Part shown: piece by piece, positions 12,277 through 21,042 of the stretch
Layout of the letters: every line of letters starts with the position of its first letter
Position numbering within the stretch: position 1 is the stretch's first letter
Source of the DNA: Diaporthe sp. PMI_573
Lineage: Eukaryota > Ascomycota > Sordariomycetes > Diaporthales > Diaporthaceae
Assembly: GCA_021399435.1 (NCBI GenBank)
Contig: JAJTUP010000066.1
Coordinates: 124,001 to 188,000, forward strand
DNA: 64,000 bases
Reading direction: 5' to 3'
Notes under the pieces: generated by a model
Databases searched by the model: none
The model's input: only the letters and a program-made list of their open reading frames with translations
Told to the model about the DNA's origin: nothing
Translations under genes and position numbers: made by a program

Positions 12277-12478
12277 TGTGACGGCAGCCACGGTAGGCAA
12301 GCCACCTGGCCGTCACAAGGACCCTAACCCTTAGCCCCACAGTCGCGTCAAGACTTCGCGAGCCAGGGACCGCCAGAGCTTCGCTCTCCCCTTTTCTTTT
12401 CCTCTCCTCAGCTTAGAATATTCGTTGATAGCGCCAATAGACCCAGCTCCCATGCTGCATCTCGTGCTGGCCGTGACA
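12277..12478 (+). repeat. 3' LTR of Gypsy 1
   Basis: A 202-bp repeat bounded by TGTGACGGC and GGCCGTGACA. A near-identical copy lies inverted at 13132-13333. It includes CCCTAACCCTTA, a short telomere-like word. Confidence 0.85.
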
Positions 12479-12561
12479 GATTATATTATGAAAATAATAT
12501 TAATATTAATCTTTTAGTAAAAATATTATTTATTTATATTATTCATATTATTTATATATAA

Positions 12562-13050
12562 TGTAATGATCACACTAAACCTTTGTGGGGTTCAGTAGGT
12601 AACCTGTAGGGTTTATGTCAGCAATACGGCGTAGAGGTGATACTTGACTGTTCAGTGTAAGACACGATGATTCTGCGAGTATGATCACTAGCTGTGAGGC
12701 TATCCAGTTGTTGGACTGAATACTTAGATTGACGACTGAAGAGTCTGTTCTACGAAAGCTATCTACTGTGGTGATGACCATGTCCTTATATGTTCCGACT
12801 CTTCATCCGTCCTGGGTGTTGGACCGCCTGGACCGCTTGACGATAGTTGCGGTCCAGCCTGGTATCGTCAGGACCGCTCGTCGGTCCCATCGGTCCACCC
12901 TGGTTGTCGGGTGCCTGACCCTAACCCTGGTCTTGGCATAACCCGTGACTCTGCCAACTAGTGCCGCGGGGTTGGCGTTGTGGCATTCGATCGGGGTTGT
13001 CTGGGTCACCCGAACGGGTCCCCTGGTTGTCGACGTGTTGGTTCATAACA
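12562..13050 (-). mobile_element. Solo LTR (489 bp) with 5-bp target duplication
   Basis: On the minus strand it starts TGTTATGAACCAACACG and ends GATCATTACA, the TG..CA ends of an LTR. TATAA precedes it (12557-12561) and follows it (13051-13055), a 5-bp target duplication. A TATA-like ACATATAAGG lies on the minus strand near 12785. No internal coding part is present, so it is a solo LTR left by recombination between two LTRs. Its family is not represented elsewhere in the window; the Copia-like start is only suggestive. Confidence 0.75.
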
Positions 13051-13131
13051 TATAATACTTATTATAATAACATTAATATAGTATAAGGCTTAATATAATA
13101 TTAATATAATATTAACTTTTAATATACTTAA

Positions 13132-13333
13132 TGTCACGGCCAGAATGAGATGCAGCATGAGAGCTGGGTCTATTGGCGCTATCAACGAATATTCTAAGCT
13201 GAGGAGAGGAAAAGAAAAGGGGAGAGCGAAGCTCTGGCGGTCCCTGGCTCGCGAAGTCTTGACGCGACTGTGGGGCTAAGGGTTAGGGTCCTTGTGACGG
13301 CCAGAGGGCTTGCCTACCGTGGCTGCCGTCACA
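13132..13333 (-). mobile_element. Inverted solo LTR of the Gypsy 1 family
   Basis: This 202-bp sequence is the reverse complement of 12277-12478 with only a few differences. It has the same length and the same TG..CA ends. I saw no clear target duplication around it. It and the 3' LTR of Gypsy 1 form a large inverted pair around AT-rich DNA and the solo LTR at 12562-13050. Confidence 0.85.
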
Positions 13334-13561
13334 TCTCTTAAAATGTAGTTAGCATACAGCACGAGAAATGCTGTCGCCAAGCAACCATGAGGAGGCGCGT
13401 CTTCACCACCCTCCCATTCAGGCGGTGCATTTCCTGACTGTTGCCTAAGACAAAAGATGAATTGCCATCATGATGTAATCTAACGCTCCCTATCTCTATA
13501 TATTCAGCTGTGGACGGGCTTGCTTATTCCAAAGCATACATAACTAGATCCATCAGCCTAG

Positions 13562-13763
13562 TGTGGCGGTTGTCACCACTAGACGGGCTGACACCACCAC
13601 AAGGTGGCTGGTCCCTGCCACAGGCACGGACCACGGTTATTAAACTTCTCCACGCGTCGCACATCGCGAGTTTCTTTCCTTCCTTCTTCTCTCCTTAAGC
13701 TTAGAATCTTCGTACGTAGTGCCAATACAACAGCTTCCATGCTGGACATTGCTGGCCGTTACA
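13562..13763 (+). repeat. 5' LTR of Gypsy 2
   Basis: 202 bp, TGTGGCGG to GGCCGTTACA. It lacks 9 bp present in the 3' copy near the GGTGGCTGG site. Confidence 0.95.
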
Positions 13764-13929
13764 CTATTCTAAGCTTCAAACCCATCGCTGTCTAGCGATC
13801 CAGAAATAGGCAACCCTCGCTGCCCAGCGATCAACAAATAAGGCCACCTCAATCAAACCCTATGTCGTATGCAGGCGACAGGAAAGAAATTGCACGAATC
13901 GAACCGAGAGATCGAGCACGCATCAACTG

Positions 13930-15225
13930 ATGCCTATTAAGAAGACATACCCGCCGGCAAGCCGCAGATCACACCGTCTCGCGCCCGAAGAGACACCTGT
14001 GTCAGAAGCCGAGAACGCCGAGAGCGAGACCCTGCGGAGAATCGAAGAAGAGCAAAACATCGTGCCCAGCCGAGAAGAGAGGTCGACCGAGAACGAAGGA
14101 AGCATGTCGAACGCCGAGAGCGCTGCGGCCGCACAGGCGGACAGGATACAGCAGCTTGAAGCCACGATCGCCCGCTTGGAAGCAATGATTCAAAGCGACC
14201 GACAGGCCATACCAGCCGCTCCCCGGCCTGTAGCGGAGGACATTGAAGACCGTAGCCGACGGGAAATAACCCCCGCTGAGAGTGCCTTCGGGGGCACTGC
14301 TTTCAACCCGACCGGTCAGGCAGCGCTCCCTGCCTTTAAGCGATTCGGGACCATCGACAATGACAGAAACCCGAATTACAGCGATAAGGCCAAATCGCGG
14401 GGGAAGGAACCGCAAATTTTTGAAGGTGATGAGAAGGTCTTTGACCGCTGGGTTCGCAGCCTCGCCGCCAAGTTTGAAGAAGATGACGCTACATTTCGAA
14501 GCGAGAAGAGCCGGGTCAACTATATGATGGAGTTAGTTAAGGGCGGACCAGCCGAGGCACTAGAGCCGAGATACCTCTCGACAGAAAACCCGTTCTCTGG
14601 TGTCGCTGAGATGATTCAAGTCCTGGAAGCTGTTTATCATGACCGTAACCAGTCCTCAGCTGCTCGCCTCGAGTTAAGCACGATGATGTTCGACCCAAAT
14701 GGAGACTCCAACATCCATCGGTTCATCAGCAAGATCAACAGTCTGGCACAGAAAGCCCATATTGCAAGCACGGATATGAAGCAGACCTTGTGGGAGCATA
14801 TCCCAAAGTATCTTGACCATAGCCTCTTGGACCTCTGCCAGGACCCTAGTATCAGCTATGAGTCCTTTTGTACTCGTGTGTCTAATCGAGCGTACAGCCT
14901 TCAGGTCAGTCGTGGGGAGCGTCAAGCTGGTCAGAAGGACTACGGCCGCTGGGGCAACCAGAAGCCGGGCAAAGCATCCGTCGCCAGCCGCAAACAGACC
15001 CAGCCGATAAAGCCCACGACATCAGCAGCTGCCGGGCGTGGCCTGACTGAGGACGAGAAGAAAGCTCACCGGGATGCCGGCACTTGCTTCAACTGCGGAA
15101 AGACAGGCCACATATCTAGAGACTGCCCGGACAAGACCAAAATCAGCGCCGTAGGGGCCAAGAACTACGTCGACAAAGATGTCAGAGTCGAGATCCCTTC
15201 TGCAGAAGAGGCGGGAAACGAGTGA
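13930..15225 (+). CDS. Gypsy 2 Gag polyprotein
   Basis: 431 residues. A charged N-terminus with a short coiled coil (about 65-95) precedes the Gag core: QIFEGDEKVFDRWVRSLAAK, and later LELSTMMFDPNGDSNIHRFI. Near the C-terminus is a single CCHC zinc knuckle CFNCGKTGHISRDC, which packages RNA in this family. The start ATG at 13930 lies 166 bp after the LTR. The stop codon overlaps the beginning of the pol frame, which is shifted by -1, so Pol is expected to be made by -1 frameshifting. Confidence 0.9.
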   Translation: MPIKKTYPPASRRSHRLAPEETPVSEAENAESETLRRIEEEQNIVPSREERSTENEGSMSNAESAAAAQADRIQQLEATIARLEAMIQSDRQAIPAAPRPVAEDIEDRSRREITPAESAFGGTAFNPTGQAALPAFKRFGTIDNDRNPNYSDKAKSRGKEPQIFEGDEKVFDRWVRSLAAKFEEDDATFRSEKSRVNYMMELVKGGPAEALEPRYLSTENPFSGVAEMIQVLEAVYHDRNQSSAARLELSTMMFDPNGDSNIHRFISKINSLAQKAHIASTDMKQTLWEHIPKYLDHSLLDLCQDPSISYESFCTRVSNRAYSLQVSRGERQAGQKDYGRWGNQKPGKASVASRKQTQPIKPTTSAAAGRGLTEDEKKAHRDAGTCFNCGKTGHISRDCPDKTKISAVGAKNYVDKDVRVEIPSAEEAGNE

Positions 15226-18200
15226 GACCATCGAAAGTCTCCCCGATGGTCTCCATGTTCACATTAGCTAGAGTTGGCAATAAGGGATCTTCGTCGTTCA
15301 CTACCAAGGTCCAGATCCAGGTTGATGGCATCGGATTCCCAACAACAGCTTTATGTGACACAGGAGCAGACGCCAGACTGCTGGTCAGCCCAGCAGTGGC
15401 AGCACGGGCACAGAAGAGTTTACGCGCACGCGTCTTTACACTCAGAGAACCCATCCAACTCCAGGACTTCCGGCGCCGACCAGCTGGAAAGATCACCATG
15501 AAAATGATCGCCTCTTTGGAGATCGATGGGCGTCGCTTCCCAAATGAGACTTTTTGGGTTACTGAGGCGGGCTGCGACATCTTTATCGGACAGTACTGGT
15601 TAGCTGAGAAGAACGTACTGATGTGGCCCCGAGAGCGTCAACTCATATGGCCGGATGACATCCCAGCGGTAGCGAAGTTCGCACCAGCTATCGAATTACC
15701 GCCCCCCTGTAAACGAAGCGGTGATGTCGAACAAAAGAACCAAGAGGATTCAGACCGCCGAGACCAAATTGTTGACCGGCAACACAAGCAGTATCAGATC
15801 CTCCGTCGTGCAGGGAAGAGACCCGAGAACACGACGACGACCAATGACGTGATAGCGGAAATCACTGCCCAGCTAGATTCAGACCCTCGACGAGAGAGGT
15901 GGGCGAGGAGGGCGATGCCCACAGAACCAATACCCTTTGAGACGGGAGAATGTTCAAGACCTACGGTGAGCCTCTCAGCATTACAGGCATGGAGGACGAA
16001 TAAAGGAGAACCTATCCTATTCCCGGAAGACGAGGATCCAGAGCATATCAGGCTAGTACGAGAAAAGATACCGAAGCAGCTGGCCCACCTGGAAGGCTTC
16101 TTTTCCAAAAGGGCTGCCAATACCCTGCCACCTCATAGACCAGGGCACGATGTGGTTCTTGAGATGGACAGACCGACAAAGGGGAGCCCGCCTAGGTATA
16201 GGACGCCGATACAACACCTACCCCTGGAGAAGCAGACCATCGACAAGCTCCTCGAGATGGGCTTCATCGAGCCTTGTATGCAAGAGGATGCTGCCCCAGT
16301 TCTCTTCGTACCGAAACCACACTCGGCAGACAGGCGTTTCTGCATTGACTACCGCTGGAGGAATCGATTCCTGAAGGATATGAAAGTACCAGCACCAGAC
16401 CTGAGCGGTACGTTGTTTAACTGCCGCGACGCCGAACGCTTCACGATCCTAGATGTCATTCAGGCGTTTCACCGTATGAGACTAGCGGTTGGTAGTGAGT
16501 ACCTAACCGCGTTCCGAACCAGACAAGGCACGTTCAAGTGGAAGGTGCTCCCGTTTGGACTAAAGGTCGGGCCCGCCTGGTGGCAACGCTTCATCAATGC
16601 CCAGCTGAACGAACTGCTGGACTTGTTCGCCAGTGCCTATGCCGACGATGTCCTGATCTATTCGGGCCCTGAGGAGGAACACTGGGACCAGGTGGAAGAG
16701 GTAATCCACCGCCTCCATCGTGCCGACCTGCAAGGGGATATTAACAAGTCGCGCTTTAACGTCCAGAGGGCTGTCTACCTCGGCGTGATGATGGAAGCAG
16801 GGGTGGGGATCAGCATCGACCCGGCGAAGATCAAGGCGATCCAAAGTTGGAAGTGGGAGGACCTGACCAACAAAACCGCTATCCGCTCGTTCCTGGGTCT
16901 TTGCAATTTTATCCGCATGTTCTGCTACCATGCTAGTGACATCGCAGAACCTTTGAATCGCTTGCTGAAGAAAGACGCTCCTTTCGTCCTTGGTACCGAG
17001 CAGCAGCACGCCTTTGAGGACTTGAAGAGGTTAGCCTGTGAGGCCCCGGTGATGGCATTTTTCAGGCCTGACCGCCCCACAAAGGTCGAGACCGACGCAT
17101 CCAGAAACGCCACAGGAGGTGTGATCTGGCAACAACAAGAGGGTGGCGTCTGGAAACCAGTTGGTTACTTTTCCAAGACCATGACACCGGCAGAACGAGC
17201 CTACCCCATCCAAGATCGAGAGCTCCTCGCAGTGGTACAGACATTGGAACACTACTACCCAGAGCTCCTCGGGATGCAGTTCTTCGTCGTCACTGACCAC
17301 CAGGCCCTTGTGTACTTTGCTAGCAAACGGATGCTATCAACGAGACAGATCCGCTGGGCTGACTTCCTCTCAAACTTCGATATCACCTTTCAGTATCGCC
17401 CAGGCAAAGAAAACGTGGCGGCTGACGCCCTGTCCCGTAAGACAGCCGACCTGCCTACGGTGAAGGCAAGAGAACGGGAAGAACGGACGACAACGCTGGT
17501 CCCACCGGAGAAGCTTGACTTCCCTATCGCCGCAGTCGCAGAAGGGACCCCGGAAGCCCCAAAGGGAGCAGATCTAGTGGACCTTATTCGTGCGGAAAAT
17601 CATCAACAAACACTAGGTCTAAAGGATGGCCGCCTATGGGTGCCGGAAAAGACGAGTGATGGGCACATTTTCTTACGTACCGCCTTAGTCCGCGAGGCAC
17701 ACGTGCCGCAGATCTTCGCGCACCAGGGACAGAACAAGACTATTAAGGCTTTGGAACGAGAGTACTACTGGCCAGAAATGAAAAAGACGATCCGCCAGTA
17801 TGTGAGGAACTGTCACGAATGCCATCGGAACAAAGCTACACACGACAAAACACCAGGCCTTCTCCACCCATTGCCTATCCCTCAGACTGTATGGGAGCAC
17901 GTTGTGGTTGACGGAAAGGATATGCCGAAGGACCGGTACGGATATGACTATGTGTGGGTTTTTATCGACAAATTCAGCCGCATCATTGCAACCCTGCCCG
18001 GAAAGAAGTCTGATACCGCAGAGGATGTTGCTGCTCGTTACTATCGTTATCTGTACCGGATCTTGGGCGCGCCGGCAGTCTGGATAACCGATAACGCGGG
18101 ACCCTTTGTGTCCAGGTTCCTCGCCAAATTGAACGAACTTACGGGCACGAAGCATCGACATGGTAGTGCTTACCACCCACAGACCCAAGGCGCCGTGGAG

Positions 18201-19100
18201 TTCACAAACCAGGAGCTCAACCAGCGACTACGGTTCTACGTGAACAAGTATCAGAACGACTGGAGCACACACCTGCCGGCACTAGACTTTGCTCATAATT
18301 CCTCGTGGCACTCGTCAATCAACATGGCACCGTTAAAGGTCGCCCTCGGTAAAGATGTCCGGAATCCCCTGTCCCTTGACCTTAGAACGGCAACAGCGTC
18401 GTCCAGACCAGAAGAACGCGCCCTGGAAATCCTGAGAGAAACCAAGACCGTACAGGACTCAGCTCGAACAGCAGCTCAGACAGCTCAAAACCGACAACAA
18501 ACACAGGCGAATCAGAAACGACGCCCAGCAGACTTCTCTGTTGAAGACATGGTTTTCCTGAAGAAGAAGGGGTTTTCTACAACCGCCCCAACAACGCGTT
18601 TAGAATCCCAGTGGGTAGGCCCGTTCAAGATCAAACAAGAACGGGGGTACAGTTATGTTCTTGACTTGCCCCCGTCGTACTCAATGACAAACCTGTTCCA
18701 TGCCGACCGGTTGAGAAAGGCCCCGGATGACCCGCTACCGCAACAACACCAAACCCCACCGCCACCAGAGGACATTAACGGTGAGCCAGAGTATGAAGTC
18801 GACCACATAGAACGTTCACGGCTGCTTGGAAAGACAAAGACGTTACAATATCAAGTCGCCTGGCGCGGCTGCGATCCGGATGATACTTGGTACCCAGCGA
18901 GAAACTTCAAGAATGCCCCCATTGCCTTGGAAAGCTTTCATCAACTCCACCCGGATGCCCCAGGACCGCCTAAACGACTACAGGAATGGATCAGAGCCGC
19001 TGCCAATGACGAAGCCGATCCTGATCATGACGAAGACAACGTAGCAGCGCACGGAGAGCTGGGGTCCAAGACCAAGACCAAGATCAAGCGTCACCTTTAA
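15222..19100 (+). CDS. Gypsy 2 Pol polyprotein: PR, RT, RH, IN, chromodomain
   Basis: About 1290 open codons. Domains in order: aspartic protease with LCDTGADARLLVSP (about residue 45); reverse transcriptase with FCIDYRWRNRFLKD and YADDVLIYS (about 472); RNase H with VETDASRNATGG (about 622); integrase with the HHCC module ending NCHECHRNK, then WITDNAGPF (about 957); GPY-like linker QWVGPFKI; and a chromodomain at about 1191-1246 (QVAWRGCDPDDTWYPARN). The frame opens at a GTG overlapping the gag stop, with no ATG in a good place, so it is probably translated as a Gag-Pol fusion. No nonsense codons are seen. Confidence 0.93.
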   Translation: MRPSKVSPMVSMFTLARVGNKGSSSFTTKVQIQVDGIGFPTTALCDTGADARLLVSPAVAARAQKSLRARVFTLREPIQLQDFRRRPAGKITMKMIASLEIDGRRFPNETFWVTEAGCDIFIGQYWLAEKNVLMWPRERQLIWPDDIPAVAKFAPAIELPPPCKRSGDVEQKNQEDSDRRDQIVDRQHKQYQILRRAGKRPENTTTTNDVIAEITAQLDSDPRRERWARRAMPTEPIPFETGECSRPTVSLSALQAWRTNKGEPILFPEDEDPEHIRLVREKIPKQLAHLEGFFSKRAANTLPPHRPGHDVVLEMDRPTKGSPPRYRTPIQHLPLEKQTIDKLLEMGFIEPCMQEDAAPVLFVPKPHSADRRFCIDYRWRNRFLKDMKVPAPDLSGTLFNCRDAERFTILDVIQAFHRMRLAVGSEYLTAFRTRQGTFKWKVLPFGLKVGPAWWQRFINAQLNELLDLFASAYADDVLIYSGPEEEHWDQVEEVIHRLHRADLQGDINKSRFNVQRAVYLGVMMEAGVGISIDPAKIKAIQSWKWEDLTNKTAIRSFLGLCNFIRMFCYHASDIAEPLNRLLKKDAPFVLGTEQQHAFEDLKRLACEAPVMAFFRPDRPTKVETDASRNATGGVIWQQQEGGVWKPVGYFSKTMTPAERAYPIQDRELLAVVQTLEHYYPELLGMQFFVVTDHQALVYFASKRMLSTRQIRWADFLSNFDITFQYRPGKENVAADALSRKTADLPTVKAREREERTTTLVPPEKLDFPIAAVAEGTPEAPKGADLVDLIRAENHQQTLGLKDGRLWVPEKTSDGHIFLRTALVREAHVPQIFAHQGQNKTIKALEREYYWPEMKKTIRQYVRNCHECHRNKATHDKTPGLLHPLPIPQTVWEHVVVDGKDMPKDRYGYDYVWVFIDKFSRIIATLPGKKSDTAEDVAARYYRYLYRILGAPAVWITDNAGPFVSRFLAKLNELTGTKHRHGSAYHPQTQGAVEFTNQELNQRLRFYVNKYQNDWSTHLPALDFAHNSSWHSSINMAPLKVALGKDVRNPLSLDLRTATASSRPEERALEILRETKTVQDSARTAAQTAQNRQQTQANQKRRPADFSVEDMVFLKKKGFSTTAPTTRLESQWVGPFKIKQERGYSYVLDLPPSYSMTNLFHADRLRKAPDDPLPQQHQTPPPPEDINGEPEYEVDHIERSRLLGKTKTLQYQVAWRGCDPDDTWYPARNFKNAPIALESFHQLHPDAPGPPKRLQEWIRAAANDEADPDHDEDNVAAHGELGSKTKTKIKRHL

Positions 19101-19142
19101 AAGCCCGCACGCCTCTGCCGTCCGCGCTTTGGAGGGGGGTAG

Positions 19143-19353
19143 TGTGGCGGTTGTCACCACTAGACGGGCTGACACCACCACAAGGTGCTGGCAGGGGCTG
19201 GTCCCTGCCACAGGCACGGACCACGGTTATTAAACTTCTCCACGCGTCGCACATCGCGAGTTTCTTTCCTTCCTTCTTCTCTCCTTAAGCTTAGAATCTT
19301 CGTACGTAGTGCCAATACAACAGCTTCCATGCTGGACATTGCTGGCCGTTACA
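19143..19353 (+). repeat. 3' LTR of Gypsy 2
   Basis: 211 bp, preceded by the polypurine tract TTTGGAGGGGGGTAG. Followed directly by CCTAG, the target duplication. Confidence 0.95.
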
Positions 19354-19358
19354 CCTAG

Positions 19359-21042
19359 TATAAGAACCTAGCACCTTTTCAACTTGATCAAAACCATTCT
19401 ACCTCACTTTCTCAAGTAACATCTCGCAAGATAGACTACTCATCCGTTTTTAGCAACAATCTTCTCCTAGAACCCTTGCGCTCCAACAAGACAGGCCCCA
19501 ATACTAGTAGGAATATTCTTGATCTTTCGTATCTGAATCGTAGTTCTGTGCCCACCAATCATATTCCAAAAGTGGAGTTAAGTCATATGACTGTTTAGAA
19601 TTGTCCATATCGATTGAATTTCAGATGTGTAATGATGATTTCAAGATATTTAGTACTAGGACTTGAATTATGTTTATCGTTTAGGTTTCGCCTTGAATAT
19701 GGCAGATAACATGGGTTCCTTACTCCCGTATTTATAACTATATGTGTTAGTTTTCATTACTCAATTTCTTAAACCTTGAATGGCTATGCTTTACCCTAAC
19801 TCATGCTGCAACATAAACCTTAAGAGGTATTTTCTAAATATATCTCGTTCTTTAGTATTTCTTTCCTTGTGCCACCATTAAAGACACAATGGATGTGCAT
19901 AGGATTTAGATTTGTGGCTTATGTGTTGTTGGAGGCTATGCTCTTAACATCTCTTTTCCCGATTCATCCTGATACAGAGGACTAGCTACACCCAAATGAC
20001 CTACTCTAAGTGTTTCAGGTTGTTTACTATGACCTTATATTTAGGCCTAGTCTAGAACCTCAGCCCGCAGAGAGTAGATACAAAACTGCGAGCTGTGCAA
20101 TTAGGGTATTTGTAGAAGTACATTATCTCGTCAGAAGTGTTCCCAAAATTCTCCCAACAGACTGTACTTCTATATAATTTCGTATCGACATATATTTTAT
20201 CGCGTGCTCTTACAATAGCGTTAAATCTTACCTCAAACAGTCTCAAAATCAAATGCTATTCACTTTCAGGTATAGACTCAGTTATCAATTCAGTCGTCAC
20301 AAACCGCCGGCAGACAGCACATATGGCACATATAGCAGCTAGGCGTACCAAAACACCAAGAAAAAGCAGTCTGGCGATGATTTTGGTGAGGAATTCAAGC
20401 GACTAGTGCGCATTAACGCTGCGCAATTCGATTAGCAGACGGCCCTTGAGGGATCACTACATGAGCATTCTTGCAGCCTGGGGTACTGGACCCTCAGTTT
20501 CGTTCGTGGGGACTGGATTGTCCGGCCTTGCTCCCCTGATCCATGGACTTAATGTGTTCGGCATGTCGTAGATGATGAGAAAGCTTTTCCCTATACTGTG
20601 ACAAAAGCAGGCTGCTTTCTATCTAGGGCTTCGTTTTATGCAGTAAGTCACGCAATCTCTCACGCAAGAGGGAAATTGACCCTCACACATGTGGTTCTAA
20701 GAGACTAGGTTTCCCGAAAGTCTATATCGCGGCAAATTCAACATGTAGGGCTCTCATTCGACCTTGCACATCCTGGTGGTATGCGCCGCTGTGATCCAGA
20801 GTGGCTGCCAGGGCGGTCTAAGTACTGCCGTGTAAATTAGTTATTGGTCTTCCGATTTCTAAGATTAACGCTTCTATTTCAGCGATTTGAGTGCTAAGTT
20901 CAAGAAACGGGGACTTTTGCAGCTATTTATGATTCAGCTTTCGCATTCCTAAATCAAGCCAAAGGTTTCGAGATTGGATATAAATGTGGTTCAGCAGACG
21001 TGCTCAGGCCGCTCGCTGTCTTATCGACAATTGTAATAAAAC
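19359..21042. other. AT-rich DNA, nothing recognised
   Basis: About 1.7 kb with stops in all frames at short spacing. No repeats, LTRs or transposase fragments were recognised. It is the right-hand flank of the Gypsy 2 target site. Confidence 0.4.

Larger units (their letters stand above)
9229..12478 (+). mobile_element. Gypsy chromovirus 1, 5'-truncated
   Basis: The element begins abruptly inside the region before reverse transcriptase and runs to a 202-bp 3' LTR at 12277-12478. The gag gene, protease and 5' LTR are absent. A polypurine tract GGAGGGGGGTAG precedes the LTR. The protein is the same family as the full-length element at 13562-19353, but differs at many positions, so it is a separate subfamily rather than a copy. 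The reading frame carries one nonsense codon. Confidence 0.9.
13562..19353 (+). mobile_element. Gypsy chromovirus 2, full length
   Basis: Complete LTR retrotransposon: 5' LTR, gag, pol, polypurine tract and 3' LTR. The target duplication CCTAG is present at 13557-13561 and 19354-19358. Both coding frames are open and all catalytic motifs are visible, so the element may be recently active. The two LTRs differ mainly by a 9-bp indel. Its insertion split a stretch without a recognisable gene. Confidence 0.95.
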
